Translations under genes and position numbers: made by a program
Shown: piece after piece, positions 57,169-64,000 of the stretch
How positions within the stretch are numbered: the first letter of the stretch is position 1
How the letters are laid out: the number at the start of each line of letters is the position of its first letter
Source: Pseudomonadota bacterium
GTDB lineage: Bacteria; Pseudomonadota; Gammaproteobacteria; Burkholderiales; Methylophilaceae
NCBI GenBank assembly: GCA_029782295.1
Contig: JAKOVB010000089.1
Location: 434,001-498,000 of the forward strand
Length of the DNA stretch: 64,000 nucleotides
Reading direction: 5' to 3'
The notes under the pieces: model-generated
Seen by the model: only the letters and a program-made list of their open reading frames with translations
What the model was told of the DNA's origin: nothing
The model's database searches: none

Positions 57169-57285
57169 TTACCGGTCATTGCGAGATATCCGATGCCCAA
57201 TATTTTCAACGATCCCATATAAGGCAGGAATAGAAGTCGCTCCGCCCAGAAGCATCAGCAACATATCGCCCAGGTCAGCCCCCAT
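57169..57285 (-). CDS. 38-residue small protein
   Basis: An ATG at 57285 follows TTCAAGGAGAAGATA, again a strong Shine-Dalgarno. The peptide MGADLGDMLLMLLGGATS continues with IPALYGIVENIGHR and ends in a basic tail; a hydrophobic helix of ~17 residues may be peripheral or membrane-spanning. The stop is 31 nt before the next small gene start. The two share the same AAGGAGA site, which suggests co-expression. Confidence 0.6.
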   Translation of the reverse strand: MGADLGDMLLMLLGGATSIPALYGIVENIGHRISRNDR

Positions 57286-57540
57286 TATCTTCTCCTTGAA
57301 TTTGGATATTGGATATATAGCAGCATTCGTGCCAAATGCATGACCAGAAGAGATCATCCGTGAACTTGGTACAAAAAAAGAACATGGCGCTTCGCATCTA
57401 TATCCAGCCGGCCTTCAGGCAGGATTTACCATCAACTTCGCTTGCGATTGCAAAAGTAAAGCCAGGACAGGGCCTGCACCATCAAGCATCAGAGCGTGCC
57501 AATTGGGTGCATGGCTTTAAATAGATTCATAAGGGTCATA
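57286..57540. other. Intergenic region upstream of the small-protein genes
   Basis: 255 bp without a credible gene; it would hold the promoter of the two miniprotein genes on the minus strand. Frames on the plus strand have no Shine-Dalgarno and no recognisable sequence. Confidence 0.5.
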
Positions 57541-57570
57541 CTAAAAAGCGCCCAGGGAGGCGCTTTTTAG
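57541..57570. terminator. Bidirectional terminator at the left edge of island 2
   Basis: CTAAAAAGCGCC and GGCGCTTTTTAG form a perfect 12-bp stem with a 6-nt loop; A- and T-runs give terminator character in both directions. It lies 14 bp outside the left attachment core and may be the original terminator of tRNA-Ser before insertion. Confidence 0.7.
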
Positions 57571-57583
57571 TTTATTACATTGC

Positions 57584-57600
57584 GAGGGAGGGATTCGAAC
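57584..57600. repeat. Left attachment core of island 2
   Basis: GAGGGAGGGATTCGAAC, identical to 63174-63190 in the tRNA-Ser gene. The next outward base pairs differ (GC directly, against GCGGA in the tRNA), so the left end no longer carries a complete tRNA 3' end. Confidence 0.75.
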
Positions 57601-57652
57601 AATCAATCAAAAACAATGCCACGCCTTTGTTCCACAAATTACAAATCTATAA

Positions 57653-57675
57653 ATGCCCCCATTTATGCCCCCATA
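57653..57675. repeat. Left integrase-arm-like sites, island 2
   Basis: ATGCCCCCA at 57653-57661 and TATGCCCCCATA at 57664-57675. The same motif is repeated four times between the integrase start and the tRNA at 63004-63054. Confidence 0.65.
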
Positions 57676-57772
57676 ACATTGTTCTTACCCCAAGATTTAA
57701 GCTCCTCCCACATTATGCTCGGGATCCTTAAGCAACACGTAAGGTTGACTCATTATTCTTCCGATCATAGAT

Positions 57773-57792
57773 GACCACACATCCATGTGGTC
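57773..57792. repeat. Inverted repeat in the leader of the Tyr/Pro-rich cargo gene
   Basis: GACCACA-CATCCA-TGTGGTC, a 7-bp perfect inverted repeat 19 bp before the start codon. It could be an operator or an mRNA hairpin; no T-run follows. Confidence 0.4.
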
Positions 57793-57811
57793 TTAATTCA
57801 TCGGAGGCTTC

Positions 57812-58117
57812 ATGAATAAATCTTATCTGGCATTAATATCAGCCCTGCTTGGGATGTTTGTTTCCGTGAGCGCATCAGCACACGACCACGACTCAGCAGG
57901 CTTCAGCATTAGTTTTGGACAACCCATCTATTATTCTGCTCCGCCTGTTTACTACGCTCCACCACCCGTGTACTACGCAAGACCTACGGTTTACTACGCT
58001 CCGCAACCTGTTTACTTCGGAGGGGATCGTGACTTCCGTGAGTACGAATACCGTCATGATTACAACGAGGGTCGGCATGGTTGGCACCGTCACCACAGGC
58101 ATGGTCATGATAACTAA
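57812..58117 (+). CDS. Exported Tyr/Pro-repeat protein
   Basis: A 101-residue protein with a signal peptide (to about residue 23) and a mature part of repeated P-x-VYYA units (PPVYYAPPPVYYARPTVYYA) followed by a charged histidine-rich tail (RHGWHRHHRHGHDN). CGGAGG lies before the ATG. It resembles widespread small exported proteins of unknown function. It is island 2 cargo, or a remnant of the chromosome captured with the ihfB fragment. Confidence 0.7.
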   Translation: MNKSYLALISALLGMFVSVSASAHDHDSAGFSISFGQPIYYSAPPVYYAPPPVYYARPTVYYAPQPVYFGGDRDFREYEYRHDYNEGRHGWHRHHRHGHDN

Positions 58118-58135
58118 CTGGACATCCCTTTTGAA

Positions 58136-58216
58136 CGTAATCCAAAGACCGGCGAGAAGGTAAGCGTCCCCGCAAAGCATGTGCCGCACTTCAAACCAGG
58201 AAAAGAACTCAGGTAA
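58136..58216 (+). pseudogene. ihfB 3' fragment (integration host factor beta)
   Basis: The 26 codons [20 protein letters not shown] plus PGKELR and a stop match the C-terminal hallmark of IHF-beta, but no upstream part of the gene exists; the frame runs into the stop of the Tyr/Pro-rich gene at 58117. The next ~130 bp (58217-58343) hold only a 39-codon frame from GTG 58228 that may be another remnant. It marks a past recombination in the island. Confidence 0.75.
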
Positions 58217-58343
58217 ATGCTGATCGAGTGCTAGGTTTCATCCTGTCCACTATTGCCTTCAGTATCGCCTTGTACGTCCTTAATCGGCACCATGGCATCG
58301 AGAAGGATGATCATACGTACACTCATCCCTCTGGAGCGGTGGG

Positions 58344-58691
58344 TTAGGTTTCAAAACCACGCTTTACCCAACCGTAAGTGTAGAAAACAAGATAAATTGC
58401 CAGCCAGCCAATAACAATTGGGCAAAGCACAATCTTTAAAAAGCCCGATGCGCTGAAAGTTGGTTTCATAAAAACGAATTGATCAGAAAAGTCATTTCCC
58501 TCGGCACTAGCTTCACCATGTGCTATTTTGGTTTTTGCATAGTCTTCTACCCAAACGTAAGCTGAGTTAGGTAAATATGTCGCCAGCTCAGAGGGGTGAT
58601 TTTTTAGCTCGTAGAAGTACGCACCACATGTGGCTAACAGCCAAAGTACCGAGATTACAATACCAATTCGTTGCCAGCCATTGATGCGCAT
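58344..58691 (-). CDS. Two-helix membrane protein, island 2 cargo
   Basis: A 115-residue protein beginning MRINGWQRIGIVISVLW, a pattern I associate with small membrane proteins on mobile elements. Helices at about 9-27 and 84-105; a loop of ~55 residues between. The function is unknown. The 262 bp upstream (58692-58953) show no gene. Confidence 0.6.
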   Translation of the reverse strand: MRINGWQRIGIVISVLWLLATCGAYFYELKNHPSELATYLPNSAYVWVEDYAKTKIAHGEASAEGNDFSDQFVFMKPTFSASGFLKIVLCPIVIGWLAIYLVFYTYGWVKRGFET

Positions 58692-58953
58692 AAGAAACCT
58701 AACAGTTAATATACGTAAACACGCATCATATATTAATACTATGACGGCTGTTATTTCTTGCTCGGTCCGTATTTAACAAATGAAAATCAAGACTCGCAGT
58801 AAAACTGATTCAATAGTGGGTGTATTTTGAAAGTCAGTTTCTAGGATAAAGTGGTCTTAGTACATGCATGAGTCCGCGTGGCTCAATACGGAACACGGCC
58901 CTTTTCGTATTTCCCAATACATAGCTTTGCAGCCACCATTTGATTGCAGCAAT

Positions 58954-59178
58954 TCAGGTAAGCAGATCCCTTAAAGCCTTTATCAGATCCTTTACCTCCT
59001 TCCTCTGTTTCTTTGCTTCCTTGGTATAAAGTCCGCTAAAGCGCGGTCTACCAGTTGATGTGCCTCCATGCATCCTGCATCGCCCATTTGCCATGGCAGG
59101 CCCTTGGCAAGGCTTGCCAGTGGTTCTGGCATAAGCTCCACATCTAGGAATATCTCTAAACTGCATGGGGTAAGTCAT
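58954..59178 (-). CDS. Small terminal backbone protein with RCRMHGG motif
   Basis: A 74-residue basic protein: CGAYARTTGKPCQGPAMANG, RCRMHGGTSTGRPR and a lysine-rich helix. The pattern (CGAxTRxGxPCxxPAxxNGRCRMHGGxSTG) is well known in phage and island proteins and probably binds zinc through its cysteines and histidine. Its ATG overlaps the stop of the upstream gene (ATGA). It occupies the place of the 32910 gene of island 1. Confidence 0.75.
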   Translation of the reverse strand: MTYPMQFRDIPRCGAYARTTGKPCQGPAMANGRCRMHGGTSTGRPRFSGLYTKEAKKQRKEVKDLIKALRDLLT

Positions 59179-59867
59179 TTTTTATCCTGCTCCCCTTGTG
59201 AGGTGGCCCCCTGAATTGAGCCAATGACTGCTTGACCACCTGATTCGACATGGACGTGTTGCACCGTCATGGTCTGGTTGCCACCGTTACGGAGTTTTTG
59301 CAAAGTAAGCATGCCTTGCTGGAATGCACCCATTAACTTAGCTGTGCTGTTGGCGAGTCGCTGGTATTCCGTGTAATCGCCACTCCTGTGCTTGTCCCTG
59401 GCAAGTTCCAATACGGCGGCGTCTCCGGTCTTCATTGCCATTTCATGTGATAGTGCCATCTGATGCGCGAGCATCTTCTCTACGGAGTTCTCGGCTTGCA
59501 TGGTCTCTGCTGCATCAAGAGCGAGGGCGGTGATGTCGATGTTTTCCTGCATCAGGAGATCAGTTCGCCTGATACTGGCCTCCTCAGGAATGATTCCAGA
59601 ATGTTTCAGGGTGTTGATGGCGTAGCCTTTGTCTGCCTCGAAGAGTCCCGCAATGTGAGGATGGGAAACCTCTCCCATACTGGTTACAGGAAGTTTGTTG
59701 TCATGTACAGTCAGGATGGCAAGGGCTTCTTCATCAAGCCCTTTGGCCATCCGCATATCCAGTCCGTCAGGTCCTGATTTTTTGCAGTCAGCATTGATTC
59801 GCCACTGGTATGCTTCCCGTTTCTTTCGCATGGCAAGCTCAGTCAGGGATTTGTGGTCTTTGGCCAT
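59175..59867 (-). CDS. Island backbone protein of unknown function (~230 aa)
   Basis: A 230-residue helical protein (LTELAMRKKREAYQWRINAD, SVEKMLAHQMALSHEMAMK, LQKLRNGGNQTMTVQHVHV). It has GGAGGATGAGTA before the ATG. It is in the same slot as the 33004 gene of island 1 and shares a weakly similar organisation, with a central helical part followed by a short glycine-rich segment containing VxVxxGGQAV. Function unknown; such proteins often precede HGG-type genes in islands. Confidence 0.65.
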   Translation of the reverse strand: MAKDHKSLTELAMRKKREAYQWRINADCKKSGPDGLDMRMAKGLDEEALAILTVHDNKLPVTSMGEVSHPHIAGLFEADKGYAINTLKHSGIIPEEASIRRTDLLMQENIDITALALDAAETMQAENSVEKMLAHQMALSHEMAMKTGDAAVLELARDKHRSGDYTEYQRLANSTAKLMGAFQQGMLTLQKLRNGGNQTMTVQHVHVESGGQAVIGSIQGATSQGEQDKK

Positions 59868-59870
59868 TAC

Positions 59871-60395
59871 TCATCCTCCATTGGAAACACGGTCATAATC
59901 GTCTATCCAGTGGTCGGATATATCCATCCTCCCTAATGGCTCGGTTTTGCTCTTCTCTGTTCTTCTCTGTTCTACTCTAGGACCTTGAGGTTGACCTGAA
60001 GGTAGACCTTGCATGTTGATGACTGACTTTGATTCCTTATCCTGCTTGGCTCTGGCTCCCTTCTTGCCACCTGCGGACTGTTTTTCCCGAATCCCATCAA
60101 GGTGAGCCTTGTACTTGTCTAGATCCGGACTGGATAACTGTCCCGAGGCTTCGTCATAGAATGAGACCACCCGCTCAGTTAAAGCCACAGTTACATCTTC
60201 AACACTAAATCCCAGCAATTTACTGAGCGCAGCCGTTTCAGAGGGAACTGCCGCATTAACCCAACACTCATTGTTGATAGAGAATAACAATCCTCTTTCT
60301 GCCAGTGACATCAGTCTGTATCGCCTGTCGGCAATAAAGTCGCTTGCATAAGTCTGGTAGGCTGGCGGTTGCTTCCTATTGGCTTTTCTTTGCAT
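59871..60395 (-). CDS. DUF1376/YdaU-like replication-type protein of island 2
   Basis: The preferred start is ATG 60395 after GGAGAA; product 174 residues. The N-terminus resembles the DUF1376/YdaU domain of phage replication proteins: YASDFIADRRYRLMSLAERG, NNECWVNAAVPSE and LSKLLGFSVEDV, then GGKKGARAKQ. It occupies exactly the slot where island 1 has a different winged-helix protein. No iteron array is visible next to it, as its neighbours abut. A replication role is inferred. Confidence 0.65.
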   Translation of the reverse strand: MQRKANRKQPPAYQTYASDFIADRRYRLMSLAERGLLFSINNECWVNAAVPSETAALSKLLGFSVEDVTVALTERVVSFYDEASGQLSSPDLDKYKAHLDGIREKQSAGGKKGARAKQDKESKSVINMQGLPSGQPQGPRVEQRRTEKSKTEPLGRMDISDHWIDDYDRVSNGG

Positions 60396-60711
60396 CAGAG
60401 TTCTCCATAACACTATTGCAAATATCCTGCACTTCATCCTTCAAAGGGTGTGTTAGAGCCTTGCAAACCCTTGCCAACGCGTTTTTTACCTCTTGGGTAG
60501 CCACCAATATGTCTTCTTGCTTGGCAAGCCTGATCCAAGTGTCGGCAACATCGTTGAGAGCCGATTCAAGGGAGGTGTAGTTCCGATAGAACTGCCAGTC
60601 CTCGACAATCTCACCTGTTCTTCTATGTTTGCGCTGACGGAGGTGTTGCCACTCCCAAGTGCGCTGAGTGGCGATGAGGCGTTCTTGGGGGGAGAGAGTG
60701 ATAATGGGCAT
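60376..60711 (-). CDS. Conserved ~105-residue backbone protein, island 2 copy
   Basis: A 111-residue homologue of the island 1 protein at 34444 (shared TWEWQHL, RKHRRTGE, FYRNYT, LESALNDVA). It begins 2 bp after the alpA stop and overlaps the start of the replication-type gene by 20 bp. Its strong conservation against the weaker conservation of its neighbours suggests a central function. Confidence 0.75.
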   Translation of the reverse strand: MPIITLSPQERLIATQRTWEWQHLRQRKHRRTGEIVEDWQFYRNYTSLESALNDVADTWIRLAKQEDILVATQEVKNALARVCKALTHPLKDEVQDICNSVMENSDAKKSQ

Positions 60712-60713
60712 GA

Positions 60714-60917
60714 TTAGTCTCCCTTCACCAGCGCCAGAACTTCACTGGCACGCCAGACAGTAGTCTTGGGGCCTAACTTGATCGGTTTTGGGTACTTTCC
60801 GGATTTGACACCGTTCCACCAACTAGTAGCGGATACAGGAATGACAGGAGGGATATCGGCTTTCTTGCTGCCAATGATTTGAGTCAGTCGAAGAAGACCG
60901 TTTTCTTGGATGTGCAT
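60714..60917 (-). CDS. AlpA-like regulator, island 2
   Basis: A 67-residue MerR-like helix-turn-helix: LLRLTQIIGSKKADIPPVIP, SATSWWNGVKSGKYPKPIKL and VWRASEVLALVKGD. The YPKPIKL and W-EVLAL signature is that of AlpA. It heads the backbone operon after a palindrome-rich region (60921-61007). Confidence 0.8.
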   Translation of the reverse strand: MHIQENGLLRLTQIIGSKKADIPPVIPVSATSWWNGVKSGKYPKPIKLGPKTTVWRASEVLALVKGD

Positions 60918-60920
60918 TTT

Positions 60921-61007
60921 GAATCACCCTTGGTTGTTGAAGGTGATTCGTATTTAATACCGCACAAACTCCTGATATTCAGGATTTCCGGAAATCCGAT
61001 ACCGGAT
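60921..61007. promoter_or_regulatory. Cluster of palindromes upstream of alpA, island 2
   Basis: GAATCACC-N13-GGTGATTC (60921-60949), CCTGATATTCAGG (60971-60983), GGATTTCCGGAAATCC (60982-60997, a perfect 16-bp palindrome) and ATCCG-N4-CGGAT (60994-61007). They fill the gap between alpA and the 61020 gene; the first starts 4 bp before alpA and would cover its translation start region. Confidence 0.6.
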
Positions 61008-61019
61008 TCTGGTAAACAT

Positions 61020-61676
61020 CTAGGCGGAATCAAGCTTTGAAGGCAGATATGTTTCAGCTTGTTTCAAGTACTTGGACAGAGTCTTATCATCAATCGCCAT
61101 GCCATTGGCTTGAAAGTCTCGCAACATTTCAGCTTGTGAACCGCGACTTGGATAGCGATATCCGCCAACTGATAACGCAGCAATAATTCGCAACATCGTA
61201 TTGCGTTCATTGGCTGAAATATATTCGCCTTGCTTGTGATTATTTAGAGACTTAAAAAATCCGCTCCGCTGAGCATGTTCCAGCCAAGGTATCTCAAATT
61301 CTTTCGATAAAGCCCATTTGACGTAATATTCTGGAGTGTTTCTTTTCTGATGCTCCCCGCTTTCCCAAATGGCTTTGAGCCTTTCATGTTTTGTTACAAA
61401 TGCATCAAAGATTGCCTCATCACTTCCTTCGTTTTCATATTTCTTCGTAGTCAAAGTCTGAACTTGTTCAATGTAGTCTTCGGCCCTGCGTAATTCTTCG
61501 AATCTGTTTATGCCAGCAAGAAATAACAGCCCTTGTTCTTCCGTCCAAGTGTCATAAAGCAGTAATTCATAATTTATCCAAGAGACACTGTTCAATGCCT
61601 CATAAATCCTCTTCTCTTCACGGCCATACTTTTCGCAGGCTTCCCTATGTTTATTAATCTCTTCTTCGGTGGGCAT
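61020..61676 (-). CDS. Island backbone protein with shared C-terminal module (218 aa)
   Basis: A 218-residue protein. The C-terminal module (SANERNTMLRIIAALSVGGY, DFQANGMAIDDKTLSKYLKQ) is the same type as in the 35103 protein; the N-terminal 140 residues are helical and unrelated to it. GGAGG lies 10 nt before the ATG. The conserved module on variable N-termini suggests a DNA-binding or dimerisation tail. Confidence 0.65.
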   Translation of the reverse strand: MPTEEEINKHREACEKYGREEKRIYEALNSVSWINYELLLYDTWTEEQGLLFLAGINRFEELRRAEDYIEQVQTLTTKKYENEGSDEAIFDAFVTKHERLKAIWESGEHQKRNTPEYYVKWALSKEFEIPWLEHAQRSGFFKSLNNHKQGEYISANERNTMLRIIAALSVGGYRYPSRGSQAEMLRDFQANGMAIDDKTLSKYLKQAETYLPSKLDSA

Positions 61677-61758
61677 TGTTTATACGCCTCCAATTAGTAT
61701 TGTTTGCTGTTGTTAGCAAGTATGACTTCAAATGTATCTCGCCGGTAAGGTGTATTCT

Positions 61759-62988
61759 TTATGCAACTTTACCGTTAATCGGGATTACCTTAGCCCCATT
61801 CCGCATGCCATCCAGATAGTCAGCCCAGTGCTGCATCATTGCCGTACGTTGCTTCAGGTATAAAGCATGGTTATAGGCAGCGCTGACCGCATTACGCTCG
61901 GAGTGTGCCAGTTGCAGTTCGATGTGCTGATGCTCGAAACCTTGCTCATGTAACGCAGTGGACGCTAGCCCTCTGAATCCATGCCCTGTCATCATGCCAC
62001 CGTAACCCATACGCTTCAGTGCCACCAGTATCGTGCCGTTGCTCATGCTGCCAGTCTTGCCGGAGACTTGGCTGGGAAACATCAATTCATGATCGCCTGT
62101 GATAATTTTTAGAGTGTTCAGCACCTCGATAGCCTGATGAGAGAGAGGCACGATATGAGGCGATTTCATCTTCATCCGCTCAGCAGGAATACGCCACTGG
62201 GCAGCATCGAAATCAATCTCATCCCAGCGTCCGCCTATCAGTTCGTTTGTGCGCACAAATGTAAGGGCCATAAACTTGATGGCCAGCCTTGTTACCGAAC
62301 TTGTGTTTGCCGCGTCTATGGCTCGAAGCAGTTCTGGAAGCTCTTTTGTCTCCACACGTGCATAGTTGGATTTACGCCGTGTCTCGATAATGTCGCTGGG
62401 TTTTATATCTGTCGCTGGATTGCGAGTGACCCCACTTTCGTCGCCGTGAGCAATCGCGTAGCGAAAGACCTGTCCAATTGTCTGATGCGCACGCTTGGCC
62501 ATATCCAACGCACCTCTGGCCGTAATACTCTTGATAGTACGAACAATGTCTGGAGCATTGATTGCAGTGATGGGAAGATCCCCGATCATGGGGTAAACGT
62601 CTGCTTCAAGACGTCTTTCAACATAACCAGCATGGCGAGGACTCTTTCCAGTCCTCCAGTGCTGGTGCCATTTTTCGGCCCATTGCTTGAATGAATTTGA
62701 TTCTGCCTTGGATTGCTCAATCTTGGCAGCTTTGCGCTGTTCGCCAGGATCTGTGCCATCAGACAACTGCTTTCTGGCTTGGAAGTGGCGTTCCCGTGCG
62801 TCCTTGAGGCTGACTTCAGGATATACCCCTAGAGCCAAACGTTTCTCCTTGCCCCCAAATCGATACTTATATCGCCATAGCTTGCCCCCAGCGGGGGTGA
62901 TCTCGACATATAAACCACCGCCATCAAACAGCTTGTATGGCTTGGCTTGGGGCTTTGCCTGCCTGATTTCAACATCCGCTAACGCCAT
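61759..62988 (-). CDS. Tyrosine integrase of island 2 (DUF4102 type)
   Basis: A 409-residue integrase: N-terminal DUF4102 (LADVEIRQAKPQAKPYKLF, GGGLYVEITPAGGKLWRYKY), catalytic first arginine in FVRTNELIGGRW, HGFR, LQLAH and AAYNHALYLKQR with the nucleophile. It is related to, but clearly distinct from, the island 1 integrase, matching the different site. Repeated TGCCCCCA motifs lie upstream of its start. Confidence 0.93.
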   Translation of the reverse strand: MALADVEIRQAKPQAKPYKLFDGGGLYVEITPAGGKLWRYKYRFGGKEKRLALGVYPEVSLKDARERHFQARKQLSDGTDPGEQRKAAKIEQSKAESNSFKQWAEKWHQHWRTGKSPRHAGYVERRLEADVYPMIGDLPITAINAPDIVRTIKSITARGALDMAKRAHQTIGQVFRYAIAHGDESGVTRNPATDIKPSDIIETRRKSNYARVETKELPELLRAIDAANTSSVTRLAIKFMALTFVRTNELIGGRWDEIDFDAAQWRIPAERMKMKSPHIVPLSHQAIEVLNTLKIITGDHELMFPSQVSGKTGSMSNGTILVALKRMGYGGMMTGHGFRGLASTALHEQGFEHQHIELQLAHSERNAVSAAYNHALYLKQRTAMMQHWADYLDGMRNGAKVIPINGKVA

Positions 62989-63003
62989 GATTTACCCTGT
63001 TCC

Positions 63004-63054
63004 GGGGGCATCCGGTTGGGGGCATGTCTAGGATGCCCCCATACTTGCCCCCCA
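63004..63054. repeat. Right integrase-arm-like sites, island 2
   Basis: GGGGGCAT at 63004, TGGGGGCAT at 63017-63025, ATGCCCCCATA at 63033-63043 and TTGCCCCCCA at 63045-63054: two in each orientation, between the integrase start and tRNA-Ser, matching the left end. Confidence 0.65.
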
Positions 63055-63103
63055 AAGTGTGTTGATTAGGTTGAATCAGGTTACGCCGGATTGTACGAGT
63101 AGG

Positions 63104-63132
63104 CAATAAAAAACCCGCAGTTACGCGGGTTT
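63104..63132 (-). terminator. Intrinsic terminator downstream of tRNA-Ser
   Basis: AAACCCGC (63111-63118) and GCGGGTTT (63125-63132) form a stem; the minus strand continues with a T-run. Confidence 0.75.
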
Positions 63133-63166
63133 AGTGGTCTTGCTTGGATGGTGCTATACATATTTT

Positions 63167-63257
63167 TGGCGGAGAGGGAGGGATTCGAACCCTCGATGCG
63201 GGAGACCCGCATACCGGATTTCGAGTCCGGCGCATTCGACCACTCTGCCACCTCTCC
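63167..63257 (-). tRNA. tRNA-Ser (CGA anticodon)
   Basis: On the minus strand the gene starts GGAGAGGTGGCAGAGTGG and ends CCTCCCTCTCCGCCA. Acceptor stem GGAGAGG pairs with CCTCTCC, discriminator G, CCA encoded. The anticodon loop is ACTCGAAAT with anticodon CGA, and the long variable arm ATGCGGGTCTCCCGCAT is typical of serine tRNA. 91 nt. Its T-arm region is the integration site of island 2. Confidence 0.95.
63174..63190. repeat. Right attachment core of island 2
   Basis: GAGGGAGGGATTCGAAC within the tRNA-Ser T-arm and acceptor stem, identical to 57584-57600. Confidence 0.75.
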
Positions 63258-63340
63258 GCGGGGCGCACATTCTAACACCATGCGTTCATCCTGCCGAGAG
63301 GTTATGGACAAGAAGTGTCGAATTGGGCGAAACTGCCTTC

Positions 63341-64000
63341 ATGCACAAATTCCTCTTCCTGCTCGCAGGCCTGCTGCTGACGGCCTGTCACAAACCCGCA
63401 CCACAACTGCCTCCGGTCAGGGAAAGCAAGGAACTGGTGGTAGTCACCCACAATGGGCCGGCCACCTACTACGTCAACGGCCAGAATGAATTTGCCGGGC
63501 TGGAGTACGATCTCGTCAAGCTGTTCGCCAAGGAGTTGGGCCCGGATATCAAGCTCAAGATCGTGGTGGTGGACAATATCACCCAAGTGGTGCCTGCCCT
63601 GCTCAAGGGCAAAGCCCACCTTGCTGCCGCAAACCTCAGCGTCACCCATCTGCGCCAGCATCTGGTACGCTTCGGTCCCGAATACCAGACCGTTCAGCAG
63701 CAGGTCATCTATAACAAGGAGCGGGGAACCCAACCAAAGACCACGAGCGACCTTATCGGCCATCATGTCGCCGTTCCTGCTGGCACCAGCTACGCTGAAC
63801 GCCTCGAAGCAATCTCCGAGGTTCTCCCCAGCCTGCACTGGGACGAGGTACACAACGCTGGAAGCGAGGAATTGCTTGAGCAGGTCGCGGACGGCACCCT
63901 CGATATGACGATCGCCGATTCGCCACTGGTATCGATGGTGCAGAACTATTATCCGAACCTGGCCGTCGGCTTCGATTTCGGGCTGCCGGACAAACTCGCC
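63341..64000 (+). CDS. mltF: Membrane-bound lytic transglycosylase F-like protein, 5' part
   Basis: An open frame of 220 codons from ATG 63341 runs off the window end. The N-terminus is a lipoprotein signal (LLTAC, C16), followed by a periplasmic binding-type domain (LVVVTHNGPATYYVN, VPALLKGKAHLAAANLSVTH, HHVAVPAGTSYAERLE) of the MltF kind. The lytic transglycosylase domain, if present, is beyond the window. MltF cleaves peptidoglycan at the outer membrane. Divergent from tRNA-Ser. Confidence 0.85.
   Translation, partial: MHKFLFLLAGLLLTACHKPAPQLPPVRESKELVVVTHNGPATYYVNGQNEFAGLEYDLVKLFAKELGPDIKLKIVVVDNITQVVPALLKGKAHLAAANLSVTHLRQHLVRFGPEYQTVQQQVIYNKERGTQPKTTSDLIGHHVAVPAGTSYAERLEAISEVLPSLHWDEVHNAGSEELLEQVADGTLDMTIADSPLVSMVQNYYPNLAVGFDFGLPDKLA

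Larger units (their letters stand above)
57584..63190. mobile_element. Integrative island 2 at tRNA-Ser
   Basis: About 5.6 kb between a 17-bp direct repeat of the tRNA-Ser T-arm (57584 and 63174). The integrase is next to the tRNA gene. Backbone genes follow on the minus strand in the order integrase, 61020, AlpA, 60376, 59871, 59175, 58954, the same as in island 1. The cargo (57812-58691) is unrelated to that of island 1. No structural, primase or transfer genes are recognised. Confidence 0.85.

Noticed and set aside
57584-57600. Possible second tRNA gene at the left end of island 2
   Set aside because: Only the T-arm and part of the acceptor strand match; there is no 5' half, anticodon arm or CCA.
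57812-58117. Short repeats as a CRISPR array
   Set aside because: The repeats are in-frame coding for P-x-VYYA units of an exported protein, without regular unique spacers.

Overview
The window looks like a chromosomal segment of a methylotrophic betaproteobacterium, probably of the Nitrosomonadales/Methylophilaceae kind. Three things point there: the 3' part of a methanol dehydrogenase accessory cluster (mxaA-C-K-L), the EarP/EF-P(Arg32) pair with PEP-CTERM proteins and an Sphaeroides-heme-protein (SHP) cytochrome operon, and a tmRNA tag ending in ALAA. No species is claimed; this is inferred from gene content only.

Layout. 1-3829: mxa genes with a tandem second mxaL. 3830-8083 (minus): fatty acid desaturase, AddB-like nuclease, hemerythrin. 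8147-13295: greB, earP-efp, HDOD protein, mqo. 13408-18938: a MASE1-PAS-GGDEF protein, then an operon for SHP, diheme cytochrome c, cytochrome b and a QseBC-like two-component system, preceded by a CTTAA-N6-CTTAA box. 18969-25235: prfC, then a CHASE/PAS histidine kinase overlapping its response regulator. 25242-29463: cation efflux, two divergent PEP-CTERM genes around two identical-format palindromes, a diiron MBL protein, a YbaK deacylase. 37385-43220: ssrA, smpB, ratA, rnfH, two DUF4124 genes, guaB, guaA. 43542-53406: a contiguous sensory cluster (HD-GYP regulator, Tat lipoprotein, 1840-residue hybrid kinase, hemerythrin kinase, Gre-like factor). 53415-57285: nitroreductase, YbiT-type ABC-F, gene remnants, a hydrolase and two tiny membrane-protein genes. 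63167-64000: tRNA-Ser(CGA) and the start of mltF.

The accessory parts are two small integrative elements: island 1 (about 29.6-37.4 kb) at the 3' end of ssrA, and island 2 (about 57.6-63.2 kb) at the 3' end of tRNA-Ser. Both have the same gene order on the minus strand: tyrosine integrase, protein with a shared C-terminal module, AlpA-like regulator, conserved ~105-residue protein, a replication-type protein, a ~215-230-residue protein and a small terminal protein, followed by unrelated cargo at the distal end. They carry element-specific repeated sites near both ends (ATATACCAACA in island 1, TATGCCCCCATA in island 2) and operator-like palindromes upstream of alpA. Island 1 also has four TCCG-N5-CGGA sites, three at exactly 33-bp spacing, beside the replication-type gene. 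No capsid, terminase, primase or conjugation gene is recognisable in either. This pair is the most promising candidate for an undescribed system. Island cargo includes a frameshifted SRAP-like gene, two channel-like membrane genes and an ihfB fragment.
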